This document shows, one piece after another, positions 44,523-54,028 of a stretch of 64,000 nucleotides of DNA. How positions within the stretch are numbered: the stretch's first letter is position 1; each line of letters begins with the position of its first letter. The DNA is taken from positions 54,523 to 118,522 of the forward strand of contig VXQO01000048.1 of the NCBI GenBank assembly GCA_009838975.1, written 5' to 3'. The notes beneath the pieces are model-generated. The model searched no databases. It saw only the letters and a list, made by a program, of their open reading frames with translations, and was not told the origin of the DNA. Both the position numbers and the translations under genes were made by a program. This DNA comes from Gemmatimonadota bacterium (GTDB lineage Bacteria > Gemmatimonadota > Gemmatimonadetes > Longimicrobiales > Gaopeijiaceae).

Positions 44523-46655
44523 ATGATGGAGAGAATCGAGCGCGAATTTGCCGGTAGGCGACTCGTCCTCGAGGTCGGCCGAATGGCCCGCCTCGCGCAC
44601 GGGGCCTGCCTGGTCCAATATGGTGAAACCGTTGTACTCGTTACTGCGACGGTCCAGAACAGACAGACCCACCTGCCGTTCTTCCCGCTGACGGTGGAAT
44701 ACCGTGAGAAGTCATACGCCGCGGGCAAGATTCCGGGCGGGTTCTTCAAGCGGGAAGGGGCTCCCCAGGAAAAGGAGGTTCTGTCGGCGAGGCTTGCGGA
44801 CCGGACCCTGCGGCCCCTGTTCCCGGATGGGTTCTTCCACGAGACCCAGATTCATGCACAGGTCCTGAGCGCCGATCAGGAGAATGACGCGGACGTGCTG
44901 ACCCTCATTGGGGCGTCGGTGGCGCTCAACACTTCGGTCATCCCTTTCCGCACGCCCGTGGCTTCGGTTCGGATCGGACGGATTCAGGGAAACTGGGTCG
45001 TCAATCCCACCTTCCGTCAGCTCGAGTACGCGGACGTCGATGTCGTGGTCGCCGGCACGGCGAAGGCCATCGTGATGGTCGAGGGCGGAGCGATACAGGT
45101 GCCCGAAAGCGAGATTCTCGAGGGACTGGTGATCGCCCACAATGCGATCAGGGAGCTCATCGAGATCCAGGAGGTTCTGATCGCACCTCGTCGCAAGCCG
45201 GAGATGTCCTGGGAACCCAGGGCCGTGCCGACGGAGCTGCGGAAGCGGATCGAGGACCTGATCGGCGGCCGGGTCGCCGATGCCGTACAAATCCCGGACA
45301 AGACGGAGCGCGCGACAGCGCTGTCCACCGTGACCGCCGACGTCGCCCGGCAGCTGGCAGACGAGAACCCCGAGGGCGCGCCCGCGGACAATGAGATCTC
45401 GGACGTCATCCGTTCCCTGGAAAAGAAAAGCGTGCGCGCACGCATTCTGGATCAGGGAATCAGAGCCGACGGCAGGGGTGTGGACGAGGTTCGTCCGATC
45501 GTGTGCGAGACGAGCCTGCTTCCCAGGGCCCATGGCTCGGCCCTCTTCACCCGCGGCGAGACCCAGTCACTCGGTGTGGTCACCCTCGGCACCTCGAGGG
45601 ACGAGCAGCGGATCGACTCCATCGACACTCCGGAGCAGATCACCAAATCCTTCATGCTGCATTACAACTTCCCGCCCTTTTCGGTCGGTGAAGCCCGTCC
45701 GATACGGTCCACCTCCCGGCGCGAGAAGGGGCACGGCGCCCTTGCGGAGCGGGCGATCCAGCCTCTCCTGCCCGACTACGACGACTTCCCGTACACCATA
45801 CGGATAGTGTCGGACATCCTGGAATCCAACGGCTCCTCGTCGATGGCTTCCGTCTGCTCGGCGTCACTCTCCCTCATGGACGCGGGCGTTCCCGTCAGGG
45901 CGTCCTGCGCCGGCGTCGCCATGGGACTTGTGACCGAAGGTGACAGGGTCGTGGTCCTGACCGACATCCTCGGCCTCGAGGATGCGCTCGGCGACATGGA
46001 CTTCAAGGTCGCCGGGACCCGGAAGGGCGTCACCTCGATCCAGATGGACATCAAGGTCGACGGCCTTACCGTGGAACTTCTGACCGAAGCGCTGGAGCGG
46101 GCGAGAACGGGACGCATGCACATTCTCGACCGAATGGACGCGGTTCTGTCTGCGCCGCGTGACGATCTCTCACAACATGCTCCCCGAATCGTCTCGCTCC
46201 GGATCAACCCCGAGAAGATCGGTGAGATCATAGGACCCAAGGGCAAGACGATCCGCGCGATCCAGGAGGAATCTGGCGCGACGATCGAAGTGGACGACGA
46301 CGGCGTGGTGAAGATCGCGGCCGTTTCCGGAGAAGCGGGCCGACGTGCCAAGGAAATGATCGAAGCCATCGTCCAGGAACCCGAGGTGGGCAGGATCTAC
46401 GAAGGGCCGGTGAAGAACACCACTACCTTCGGAGCCTTCGTCGAGATCATGCCGGGGATCGAGGGACTCTGCCACATCTCCCAACTGGCCGACTACCGCG
46501 TGGGGAAGACCGAGGACGTGGTGAACCGTGGAGACGTGGTTCGTGTCAAGCTTCTTTCGATCGACGAAAAGGGCCGGATGCGGCTGTCCATGAAAGCTGC
46601 GGCGGCCGAAGAGGGTGCGCCCCGCGAGCAACAGCCGGCTGGCGCGCGCTCCTGA
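44523..46655 (+). CDS. pnp: Polynucleotide phosphorylase
   Basis: 710 residues: two RNase PH domains joined by an all-helical linker (the second PH starting near LDQGIRADGRGVDEVR), with the active-site DMDFKVAGTRKG. A KH domain (near residues 558-610, KIGEIIGPKGKTIRAIQEES) and an S1 domain (near 620-695, GAFVEIMPGIEGLCHISQLA) follow. It degrades RNA phosphorolytically from the 3' end and can add heteropolymer tails. ATG at 44523 (or 44526) after GGAAG. Confidence 0.97.
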   Translation: MMERIEREFAGRRLVLEVGRMARLAHGACLVQYGETVVLVTATVQNRQTHLPFFPLTVEYREKSYAAGKIPGGFFKREGAPQEKEVLSARLADRTLRPLFPDGFFHETQIHAQVLSADQENDADVLTLIGASVALNTSVIPFRTPVASVRIGRIQGNWVVNPTFRQLEYADVDVVVAGTAKAIVMVEGGAIQVPESEILEGLVIAHNAIRELIEIQEVLIAPRRKPEMSWEPRAVPTELRKRIEDLIGGRVADAVQIPDKTERATALSTVTADVARQLADENPEGAPADNEISDVIRSLEKKSVRARILDQGIRADGRGVDEVRPIVCETSLLPRAHGSALFTRGETQSLGVVTLGTSRDEQRIDSIDTPEQITKSFMLHYNFPPFSVGEARPIRSTSRREKGHGALAERAIQPLLPDYDDFPYTIRIVSDILESNGSSSMASVCSASLSLMDAGVPVRASCAGVAMGLVTEGDRVVVLTDILGLEDALGDMDFKVAGTRKGVTSIQMDIKVDGLTVELLTEALERARTGRMHILDRMDAVLSAPRDDLSQHAPRIVSLRINPEKIGEIIGPKGKTIRAIQEESGATIEVDDDGVVKIAAVSGEAGRRAKEMIEAIVQEPEVGRIYEGPVKNTTTFGAFVEIMPGIEGLCHISQLADYRVGKTEDVVNRGDVVRVKLLSIDEKGRMRLSMKAAAAEEGAPREQQPAGARS

Positions 46656-46689
46656 GTTTGGCTGCGACACGCGGCTTGCCGACCGCCAG

Positions 46690-48018
46690 GTGACAGCGAA
46701 CGGGGCCCAGAAAGCCGGGGGTCGCCAGGACGACCGCTACGGGTGCTCACGACTTGGGAATGGAGTCCAGGTCCTCTCCGAGAGGATGGACGGAGTGGGC
46801 TCCGTAGCCGTCGGTGCCTGGCTTCGCCACGGCTCGGCGCTCGACCCTTCCGGACTGACAGGTGCCAGCCACCTTCTGGAGCACATGGTGTTTCGTGGCA
46901 CCGGGAACCGGTCGCGACGGCAGATTGCGGCGGCCCTGGAGGGTCTCGGGGGTTCGCTCAACGCCTATACCGGCCGCGAGCATACCGGGTATGAAGCGCT
47001 CGTACTCGATCGGCATCTCGGGACGGCGGTGGAGGTCCTTTCCGACCTGGTGCGCAATCCCCTGCTTCGTGACGAGGATCTGCACCGGGAAAAGGAAGTG
47101 GTCTTCGAGGAAATCGCCGCGGTGGAGGACACTCCCGACGATCTCGTTTTCGAACGTCACTGCAACAGGATGTGGTGTGGGCATCCATACGGCAGTCCGA
47201 TCCTGGGAACACGCCAAACGGTGGCGGCCATCACGCGGGCCGACCTTGTTGAGCTTCACCGACGCACCTACGTGGGCGCCAATCTCGTCGTCGCCGCCGC
47301 AGGCCGCGTCGACCACAACTCGTTCAGGGCCATGGCCGAAGAGTGGTTCGGCGGCCTCGAGCAAGGCACCGCCGCGGCTCCGGTCGTCGCTCCACGCGAC
47401 GCGAGACTGGGGGTTGACGATGTTCACCGGGATTCCGCGCAGACACACATCGTGGTCGGATCTCCCGTGCCGGGTGCTTCACACCCGGATCGCTACGCGT
47501 TGCTGCTGATTTCGGCCGCACTTGGCGGGGGCATGAGTTCGAGGCTGTTCCAGCGGATTCGTGAAGAGTTGGCTCTGGCGTATTCGATCTACACCTTCCA
47601 GACGCTCTACACACGCGCGGGCTTGTTCGGCGTGTATCTCGGCACGCGCCCGGCGTGGGCTGCTGCCGCGCTGGCCGCCGTGGACGAGGTGAGCGCCGCG
47701 GTGGCGGGAGACGGACTCCACGGGGATGAACTGGATCGGACGAAGGAGCAGGTCAAGGGCGAGATCGTGCTTTCTCTGGAGTCACCCGCCGCCAGAGTCG
47801 GCCGGCTGGCGGGATTCGCCCTTCGGAACGAGCCCTGGATTCCGATGGACCTCCTCCCCGATCTGATCGACGGCGTCACGAAATGCGATATTGTGCGAGT
47901 GGCCAGCGAGGCTCTGGGACCGGGGCGCCGGTACGTGCTGAGCCTCGGTCCACGGAGTCCGGCCCGCTCCGCCGGGGATCCGCACGATCCGGACGGGGCT
48001 CGCACGGTTCGACTTTGA
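46690..48018 (+). CDS. M16-family zinc peptidase (PqqL/PepR-like)
   Basis: 442 residues. The inverted zinc motif HLLEH lies in GLTGASHLLEHMVFRGT, with the distal Glu in EKEVVFEEIAAVEDTP, then a second M16 half with LGGGMSSRLFQRIREE-like substrate segment. It belongs to the mitochondrial-processing-peptidase-like family found just after pnp in many genomes; substrate unknown. The start is uncertain: GTG at 46690 is preferred because it avoids pnp, and an ATG at 46615 would overlap it by 41 nt. Confidence 0.88.
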   Translation: MTANGAQKAGGRQDDRYGCSRLGNGVQVLSERMDGVGSVAVGAWLRHGSALDPSGLTGASHLLEHMVFRGTGNRSRRQIAAALEGLGGSLNAYTGREHTGYEALVLDRHLGTAVEVLSDLVRNPLLRDEDLHREKEVVFEEIAAVEDTPDDLVFERHCNRMWCGHPYGSPILGTRQTVAAITRADLVELHRRTYVGANLVVAAAGRVDHNSFRAMAEEWFGGLEQGTAAAPVVAPRDARLGVDDVHRDSAQTHIVVGSPVPGASHPDRYALLLISAALGGGMSSRLFQRIREELALAYSIYTFQTLYTRAGLFGVYLGTRPAWAAAALAAVDEVSAAVAGDGLHGDELDRTKEQVKGEIVLSLESPAARVGRLAGFALRNEPWIPMDLLPDLIDGVTKCDIVRVASEALGPGRRYVLSLGPRSPARSAGDPHDPDGARTVRL

Positions 48019-48031
48019 GGGAGGACGGGGT

Positions 48032-49645
48032 ATGGTCGTAGGGGTTCCGGCGGAAGTGAAGGACAACGAGTACAGGGTCGCCCTGACTCCCGCGGGCGCC
48101 GAAGCCCTCGCGAAAGCCGGGTGCAGGCTGCTCATTCAGTCTGGTGCAGGAAGGGATAGCGGCTTCACCGACGATTTCTATGCGCGGTCCGGTGCGGAGG
48201 TCGCCGGCACGGCTGAAGAAGTGTGGGCGCGCGCGGACCTGATCATGAAGGTCAAGGAGCCGGTTCCGACCGAGTGGCCCCTGATTCGTCAGAAACAGGT
48301 GCTATTCTGCTATTTCCACTTCGCAGCGTCGGAGCCCCTTACGACGGCCATAGTGGAAAGTGGAGCGGTGGCGGTCGCCTACGAGACCGTCGGTACGGGG
48401 GACGGAAGGCTGCCTCTTCTCACGCCCATGAGCGAGGTTGCCGGAAGGATGGCGATTCAACAGGGCGCGAAGTACCTGGAAACGCCCGCGGGGGGATCAG
48501 GCGTCCTGCTGGGTGGTGTCCCGGGAGTTCTTCCGGCCAAGGTGCTCATCCTCGGGGGTGGCGTGGTTGGGACGCATGCGGCGCGTATGGCTGCAGGTCT
48601 CGGAGCGCGGGTCGCCATCATGGACATTTCACTGTCCCGGCTGCGTCGCCTGGCAGAGACCATGCCGGCCAACGTGAACCTGCTGTACTCCACCCGCTAC
48701 GCAATCAGGAAGCAACTGCGGGATTCCGACCTCGTGGTGGGCGCCGTTCTCCTGCCGGGGAAGAAGGCGCCCAGGCTGGTCAAGAGAAGCGACCTCGCCA
48801 CGATGCGCCCGGGATCGGTCATCGTGGACGTCGCGGTCGACCAGGGGGGATGTGTCGAGACGATCCGGCCCACGACTCATGAAGATCCGGTGTACGAGGT
48901 CGACGGAATCGTTCACTACGGAGTCACCAACATTCCGGGAGCCGTACCGCGGACTTCGACGCTTGCTCTCACCAACGCGACCCTGCCGTACGCGCTCAAA
49001 CTCGCGTCGCTGGGATGGGAGCGGGCGTGTGCCGCTGATCCGGATCTCGCCCGGGGGGTAAACATCGCTTGCGGAAGAGTCACGCACCCCGGCGTGGCCG
49101 AGGCCTTCGACATGACGTCGCTGGACTCGGTGTTCAGTGTCACGCGCCCCGCAGCGAGACCTTCGCACAGGGATGGTCGGGGGATGGAAGCGGTTGCAAC
49201 AGAACGACCTGCGGTGCGTTTCAAGAGGTTGGACTCGAACCCCGACCTCGCACTCCCCGTACGCGCAACCCTCGAAGCCGCCGGTCACGACATCCGCAGC
49301 TGCGAGAGCTTCCGTTTGGCCCCCGGTTGTATCCACGCCGCGAGTACCGGCCTGATCATGGAGCTTCCCCCGGGGATCGAGTGCCAGGTGCGTCCCCGGT
49401 CAGGGCTGGCTGCCCGCCTGGGGCTCACACTTCCCAACAGCCCGGGCACGATCGACCCCGACTACCGGGGCGAACTCAAGATCCTCGTCCAGAACCTGGG
49501 GACGGAAACCGTGGAGATTCGGCGGGGCGACCGTATAGCACAGCTCGTGTTCAGCCGTTTCGTGGCCCCTGATGTCCGGGAGACCGGAGAAGTGACCTCC
49601 ACGGAGCGTGGCCGGGAAGGGTTCGGGAGCACCGGCGTGAATTGA
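48032..49645 (+). CDS. Alanine dehydrogenase-dUTPase fusion
   Basis: 537 residues in one uninterrupted frame. Residues 1-370 are a complete NAD-dependent alanine dehydrogenase. They carry substrate residues Arg15, Lys75 (MKVKEP) and His96 (FHFAA), the glycine loop LILGGGVVGTHAARMA, and Asp270 (VIVDVAVDQGG). A linker of about 25 residues (371-395) leads into a complete trimeric-type dUTPase. That part has motif 1 AAGHDIRS (417-424), motif 2 RPRSGLA (455-461), motif 3 GTIDPDYRGE (472-481), motif 4 RRGDRIAQLVF (497-507) and motif 5 RGREGFGSTG (526-535, Glu where Gly is usual). An in-frame ATG at Met385 (base 49184) could also start a separate dUTPase of about 153 residues. The ATG at 48032 follows GGGAGGA. 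Confidence 0.88.
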   Translation: MVVGVPAEVKDNEYRVALTPAGAEALAKAGCRLLIQSGAGRDSGFTDDFYARSGAEVAGTAEEVWARADLIMKVKEPVPTEWPLIRQKQVLFCYFHFAASEPLTTAIVESGAVAVAYETVGTGDGRLPLLTPMSEVAGRMAIQQGAKYLETPAGGSGVLLGGVPGVLPAKVLILGGGVVGTHAARMAAGLGARVAIMDISLSRLRRLAETMPANVNLLYSTRYAIRKQLRDSDLVVGAVLLPGKKAPRLVKRSDLATMRPGSVIVDVAVDQGGCVETIRPTTHEDPVYEVDGIVHYGVTNIPGAVPRTSTLALTNATLPYALKLASLGWERACAADPDLARGVNIACGRVTHPGVAEAFDMTSLDSVFSVTRPAARPSHRDGRGMEAVATERPAVRFKRLDSNPDLALPVRATLEAAGHDIRSCESFRLAPGCIHAASTGLIMELPPGIECQVRPRSGLAARLGLTLPNSPGTIDPDYRGELKILVQNLGTETVEIRRGDRIAQLVFSRFVAPDVRETGEVTSTERGREGFGSTGVN

Positions 49646-49735
49646 GTGAGAGAAGGGGGTTGGTTACCTTGAGGCCAATCACTTCCCTCGAAGAATACCC
49701 TCGGTACTGGAGCCGCAGAGCCCGGAAAAGCAAAC

Positions 49736-50779
49736 TTGTCTCCAATTTCCAGTTGGTTCAGTTCCAAACGGCTTGTTCCCACGAGCGATATCGGCGTCGA
49801 CCTTGGAACCGCCAACACTCTGGTGTGCGTCCGGGGCGAGGGAGTTGTCCTGAACGAACCTTCGGTGGTGGCCGTCGAGCGGGGAACCAAGCGAATCATG
49901 AGCGTCGGCCTGGAGGCGAAGCGGATGCTCGGCCGCACGCCCGAAGGGATCGAAGCGGTTCGGCCGCTTCGGGACGGAGTCATCGCCGATGTCGACGTGA
50001 CCGAGTTGATGCTTCGCCATTTCCTCAAGCAGGTCATGTCCAAGCGCATCTTCAGGATCAAGCCCCGTGTCGTGGTGGGGTTGCCTTCGGGGATCACCGA
50101 ACTCGAGCGGCGGGCCGTCAGATCTTCGGCTCAGGCCGCTGGAGCGAACGAAGTGTACATGGTGGCGGAACCGATGGCGGCCGCGATCGGGGTGGGACTG
50201 CCCATCGATACCCCGAGGGGCAACATGGTGATCGACATCGGCGGCGGCACGACCGAGATCGCCGTGATCGCCCTTGCCGGAATCGTCTCGGATACCTCCA
50301 TCCGGATCGGAGGTGACGAACTCGATCAGTGCATCATCACCTTCCTCCGGAAGAACTACAACCTGCTTGTCGGAGAGCCTACGGCCGAAGCCATCAAGAT
50401 GCAGGTCGGCTCGGCCATGGAATCGGGCGAGGAGCGCGAGATGGAAGTAAAGGGTCGTGATCTTGTGTCAGGGATCCCCAAGATGATCCTGATCCACTCG
50501 CAGGAAATCAGGGAGTGCATTCAGGAGCCCATTCGCTCGATTGTACAGGCGGTCCGTTCGGCGCTGGAGATTACGCCGCCCGAACTCGCGTCCGATATCG
50601 TGGACTTCGGGATCGTCATGACCGGCGGTGGCGCGATGATCCGCGGGCTGGACAAGCTCATTGCCCTGGAGACCAATCTGCCGATTCACGTTGACGACGA
50701 ACCCATGACGTGCGTCGTGCGCGGCACCAACAAGATCCTCGACGAGTTTATCAAGTACCGTTCCATCCTGACCGCCTGA
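49736..50779 (+). CDS. mreB: Rod shape-determining actin homolog MreB
   Basis: 347 residues with the actin-fold motifs: phosphate 1 DIGVDLGTANTLV, VAEPMAAAIGVGLPI, phosphate 2 MVIDIGGGTTEIAVIAL, the ELDQCIITFLRKNYN region and the adenosine loop VMTGGGAMIRGLDKLI. It forms membrane-bound filaments that guide lateral wall synthesis. Start is the TTG at 49736, giving the short amphipathic N-terminus SPISSWFSS that binds membrane; no ATG/GTG exists before the conserved part. First of mreBCD-mrdA-rodA. Confidence 0.96.
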   Translation: MSPISSWFSSKRLVPTSDIGVDLGTANTLVCVRGEGVVLNEPSVVAVERGTKRIMSVGLEAKRMLGRTPEGIEAVRPLRDGVIADVDVTELMLRHFLKQVMSKRIFRIKPRVVVGLPSGITELERRAVRSSAQAAGANEVYMVAEPMAAAIGVGLPIDTPRGNMVIDIGGGTTEIAVIALAGIVSDTSIRIGGDELDQCIITFLRKNYNLLVGEPTAEAIKMQVGSAMESGEEREMEVKGRDLVSGIPKMILIHSQEIRECIQEPIRSIVQAVRSALEITPPELASDIVDFGIVMTGGGAMIRGLDKLIALETNLPIHVDDEPMTCVVRGTNKILDEFIKYRSILTA

Positions 50780-50841
50780 CGGCATGCTGCGGATAGTCCG
50801 GGGGGCGGGAGAGCGCGAAGCGTTGCAAACGGTGGACTGAA

Positions 50842-51714
50842 ATGGCGGGCTTGTCCGGGAGCGGAAACGAGGGGAGCAGGAGTCAGCTGCTGGGTGCGGT
50901 GGGGGTGGTCCTCCTGTCCCTGGTGACCGTCTATCTGCCTTCCGCGCCGCAGCAGGCGATCGCCCATGTCGTGAGGCAATCGGTGCTCAGGCCCTTCACC
51001 GAACTGCATGCGTTCCTGGCCGGGATGAGGGCGCGAGCACGCGACTTCGAGATACTGCGAGCCCAGATGGACTCGGCGATGGGATTTGTTGCCGCTCACG
51101 CAACGCTGGCCGAGGAAAACAGGCAGTTGAGAGAGATTCTGCTACTCGGTCAACGGCCTTCAGTCCGCTATTTGCCGACTGCCATCATGCGTGCGGGGAC
51201 ATCCGGTACCGGAAGCGTCTTCAGGGTGGCCGCAGGAACCGGCCAGGGAGTCGGCCCGTTCAACGCCGTTGTGACGGACCTCGGATTGCTGGGCCAGGTG
51301 CAGCAGGTGCAGAGGGACTACGCGCTGGCCATCGATTGGTCGCATCCGGAGTTTCGGGTGTCGGCCATGACCAGCGACGGACAGAACCACGGCATCATCG
51401 AACCGGTGCGCGGACGCTTTCGTGAACAGGACCGGCTGGTGCTCAGCGGAGTCGACTTCCTGGCGGAGCTGGAGCCCGGCACGGAGGTGCTCACCTCGGG
51501 ACGCGGGGGGGCCTTTCCAAGGGGAGTGCGCATCGGCTGGGTGGCCGGTGTGGCGGAGACCCTGGCCGGTTGGAGCAGGAGCTACTACATAACGCCTTCC
51601 GTGTATCCCGGGGCGGTGACCTATGCCGCGATCACCCTTCCCGTGGCTGCGGACTCCGTTGACTCCGCGACGCCCGAAGCGCCGGCGGACGCTGCCGCCC
51701 AGGGCCCGCCGTGA
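50842..51714 (+). CDS. mreC: Rod shape-determining protein MreC
   Basis: 290 residues. One N-terminal membrane helix (about 15-33), a coiled-coil helix (about 45-95, EENRQLREILLLG), and the two beta-barrel domain that binds PBP2 (VVTDLGLLGQVQQVQRDYAL; EPGTEVLTSGRGGAFPRGV). The C-terminal 25 residues are low-complexity Ala/Asp/Pro. It links MreB filaments to the periplasmic synthases. ATG at 50842 after GGTGGA, 62 nt from mreB; the stop overlaps mreD (GTGA). Confidence 0.92.
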   Translation: MAGLSGSGNEGSRSQLLGAVGVVLLSLVTVYLPSAPQQAIAHVVRQSVLRPFTELHAFLAGMRARARDFEILRAQMDSAMGFVAAHATLAEENRQLREILLLGQRPSVRYLPTAIMRAGTSGTGSVFRVAAGTGQGVGPFNAVVTDLGLLGQVQQVQRDYALAIDWSHPEFRVSAMTSDGQNHGIIEPVRGRFREQDRLVLSGVDFLAELEPGTEVLTSGRGGAFPRGVRIGWVAGVAETLAGWSRSYYITPSVYPGAVTYAAITLPVAADSVDSATPEAPADAAAQGPP

Positions 51715-52184
51715 CACCGCGTGCCGCCGCGCTGGTGCTGGGCCTTGTTGTCGCCCACCTCCTGTTGCGGGTCGCTCTCGGACTGGGAAACGGGGCGCCG
51801 GACTTCTTTCTGCTGGCTGTTCTCCTTGGCAGTCGTCACATGACTCCGCGCAGCGGGGCGGTCCTCGGATTCGCCGTCGGTCTCCTTGAGGACGCGTTTT
51901 CAGTGTCCTCGTTCGGGGCCACCATCTTTGCGCTCACCGCGCTCGGGGCCGCGGGCGCGCAATCCCGATACTTCTTCGTCGGCAAGTCGATGTCGTTCCT
52001 GGTGAGCTACCTGGCTTTGGGAAAGTGGCTTCGCGACCTTCTGTCATGGCTGGTGTCCGATCCGGCGACGCGCCGTGCGTTCGGGGACTACCTTCTGTTC
52101 GAGTCTCCCCTCCTGGCCTTGTACACTTCGGTGGTCGGCACCGTGATCGCATTGCTGGTGCTCAAGAGATCCGGACGAGCATGA
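51711..52184 (+). CDS. mreD: Rod shape-determining protein MreD
   Basis: 157 residues with four or five membrane helices, for example ALVLGLVVAHLLLRVAL and the GFAVGLLEDAFSVSSFGATI segment, typical of MreD. It is the least conserved member of the complex, and the call rests on topology plus position between mreC and mrdA. GTG start overlaps the mreC stop; the stop overlaps the mrdA ATG (ATGA). Confidence 0.88.
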   Translation: MTPRAAALVLGLVVAHLLLRVALGLGNGAPDFFLLAVLLGSRHMTPRSGAVLGFAVGLLEDAFSVSSFGATIFALTALGAAGAQSRYFFVGKSMSFLVSYLALGKWLRDLLSWLVSDPATRRAFGDYLLFESPLLALYTSVVGTVIALLVLKRSGRA

Positions 52185-54028
52185 ACAAGTACCATCACCA
52201 TCAGCGAAGGCTGCGCGCCGTGCAGGCGCGAATGTTCGTAACGACTCTGTTGGGGCTCCTGGTGGCGGTGTTCTTTCGCGCCCAGGTCTACCGGTCTGCC
52301 GACTGGAGCCTGCAATCCGAATCCAACCGGCTCCGGCCCCTCACGCTGCCGGCGCCGCGCGGAACCATCAGGGACCGTGCGGGACTCCCATTGGCCGACA
52401 ATGTGCCCGGATACTCGGTCTCCATCCTGTCCGCTGCTCCGGACTCGATGCTGTCGACTCTGGAACGCATGCGGCAGTACCTGGAAATCGACGGTGACAG
52501 ATATCGGCGTCTGGAGGAGCAGGCGCGTGCGGGCGGCCCCCAGCCGATACTCGTGTCCGTGGACGCGCCCTTCGAGGCAGTGGCCGCTATCGAGGAACGT
52601 CGCGCGGTCTTTCCGCGCGTATTGATCGAGACCCGGCCGAAGCGTCGCTATCCGGTCGGCGAGATAGGAGCCCATGTCATCGGCAGCGTCGGTGAAATCA
52701 ACCAGGCGGAACTGGACTCGCCCGAATTCGAGGGGGCGGAGCCCGGACTCATCGTGGGACGGTCCGGGATAGAATGGCAGTACGAGTCGACGCTTCAGGG
52801 CGAAGCGGGAGTCCGCTATGTCGAGGTCGATGCGACCGGCCGGATCGTGGGCTCGTTCCGAGGGTTCCGGAGGGTGGAGGAGACACCGGGCCAGGATCTG
52901 GACCTGCACCTGGATCGGGAGCTGATGGAGTGGATCCATCAGATCTTTCCCGAAGGGATGGGCGGGGCGGTCGTGGCGCTGGAGGTGGAGACGGGCGGCA
53001 TCCTGGCACTGTATTCTGCTCCGAGCTACGACCCGAACGTCTTCGCGGGAGTAGTGGACCAGGAGGAATGGGACCGACTGAACCGGGATCCTCAGAGCCC
53101 TCTCTTCAACCGGACCATTTCCGCCAAGTATCCGCCAGGTTCGCCAATGAAGCTGATCACGGCTCTGGTGGCCCTGGAGGCGGGTGTGATCACCCCGTCG
53201 GACCGGATGCCGGTGGCCTGCGGCGGCGGGTACTCCTACGGCGGACGTGTCTGGCGCTGCTGGAGGGAAGAGGGGCACGGATCGCTGGATCTCGCCGATG
53301 CGATCAAGAATTCCTGCAACGTGTACTTCTACCAGGTAGGCCTGCGGATCGGGCTCGCACGCATGCTCGAGCGCGTCAACGACATGGGGTTCGGCGGCAG
53401 ATGCGGTGTCGATCTGCCCAGCGAGGCGGCCGGCACCTACCCCGAAGGCCCGGAATTCTGGGTCAGACGCTACGGATACTCCCCCCGGGAAGGCGAGGTG
53501 CTGAACCTTGCCATCGGCCAGGGACCCATCGAACAGACTCCGCTGATGGTTGCCCAGTACTTTCTGGCAGTCGCTCGCGACGGGTCCGCCCCGGCCCCGA
53601 CCCTCTACCGCGGCGCGCCTCCGCGAGAGGGTTTTCGCTTCGACGTGTCTGAAGAAGCGCTCGAGGTGGTGCGCGAAGGATTGCGCCGCGTGACGCAGCA
53701 GGGCGGCACTGCCTACCTGTCCTCGCTCGAACATTTCGACCTGCTGGGCAAGACGGGGACCGCCCAGAGCGTGGAGGGGCGGGAGACCCACGCGTGGTTC
53801 GGAGCGACCGCGGGCCTGCGGGGAGGTGAGCCCGAAATCGTCGTGGTGGCGCTGGTGGAGTTCGGCGGCGGTGGATCGGAGGTCGCTGCACCCCTCGTGG
53901 CGCGAGCGGCCGATTTCTATCTTCGCGGACAGCACGGTATCGCCAGGGATACGATCCAGACGCTGCGCGACTATATCAACGCGCGCAGAAACACTGCCTG
54001 GGCTCTCCCGACGCCTGAAGCGCGGTGA
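52181..54028 (+). CDS. mrdA: Penicillin-binding protein 2 (elongation transpeptidase)
   Basis: 615 residues. A short cytoplasmic tail with His/Arg, a membrane helix (about 18-36), a pedestal/dimerisation domain (40-270), then the transpeptidase with S-x-x-K as GSPMKL (nucleophile Ser321, Lys324), S-x-N as KNSCN (Ser378) and K-T-G as GKTGTAQ (Lys524). The middle two residues of the SxxK motif are Pro-Met rather than the usual Thr-Phe. It crosslinks lateral peptidoglycan and is the mecillinam target. ATG overlaps mreD; stop overlaps rodA. Confidence 0.95.
   Translation: MNKYHHHQRRLRAVQARMFVTTLLGLLVAVFFRAQVYRSADWSLQSESNRLRPLTLPAPRGTIRDRAGLPLADNVPGYSVSILSAAPDSMLSTLERMRQYLEIDGDRYRRLEEQARAGGPQPILVSVDAPFEAVAAIEERRAVFPRVLIETRPKRRYPVGEIGAHVIGSVGEINQAELDSPEFEGAEPGLIVGRSGIEWQYESTLQGEAGVRYVEVDATGRIVGSFRGFRRVEETPGQDLDLHLDRELMEWIHQIFPEGMGGAVVALEVETGGILALYSAPSYDPNVFAGVVDQEEWDRLNRDPQSPLFNRTISAKYPPGSPMKLITALVALEAGVITPSDRMPVACGGGYSYGGRVWRCWREEGHGSLDLADAIKNSCNVYFYQVGLRIGLARMLERVNDMGFGGRCGVDLPSEAAGTYPEGPEFWVRRYGYSPREGEVLNLAIGQGPIEQTPLMVAQYFLAVARDGSAPAPTLYRGAPPREGFRFDVSEEALEVVREGLRRVTQQGGTAYLSSLEHFDLLGKTGTAQSVEGRETHAWFGATAGLRGGEPEIVVVALVEFGGGGSEVAAPLVARAADFYLRGQHGIARDTIQTLRDYINARRNTAWALPTPEAR

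Noticed and set aside
49225..49245. A tRNA T-arm-like string (GACTCGAACCCC)
   Set aside because: It lies inside the dUTPase coding part and no acceptor or anticodon stem can be drawn around it.
52088..53935. A 615-codon minus-strand open frame
   Set aside because: Antisense to mrdA, whose catalytic motifs are intact; low-information His/Arg-rich product.
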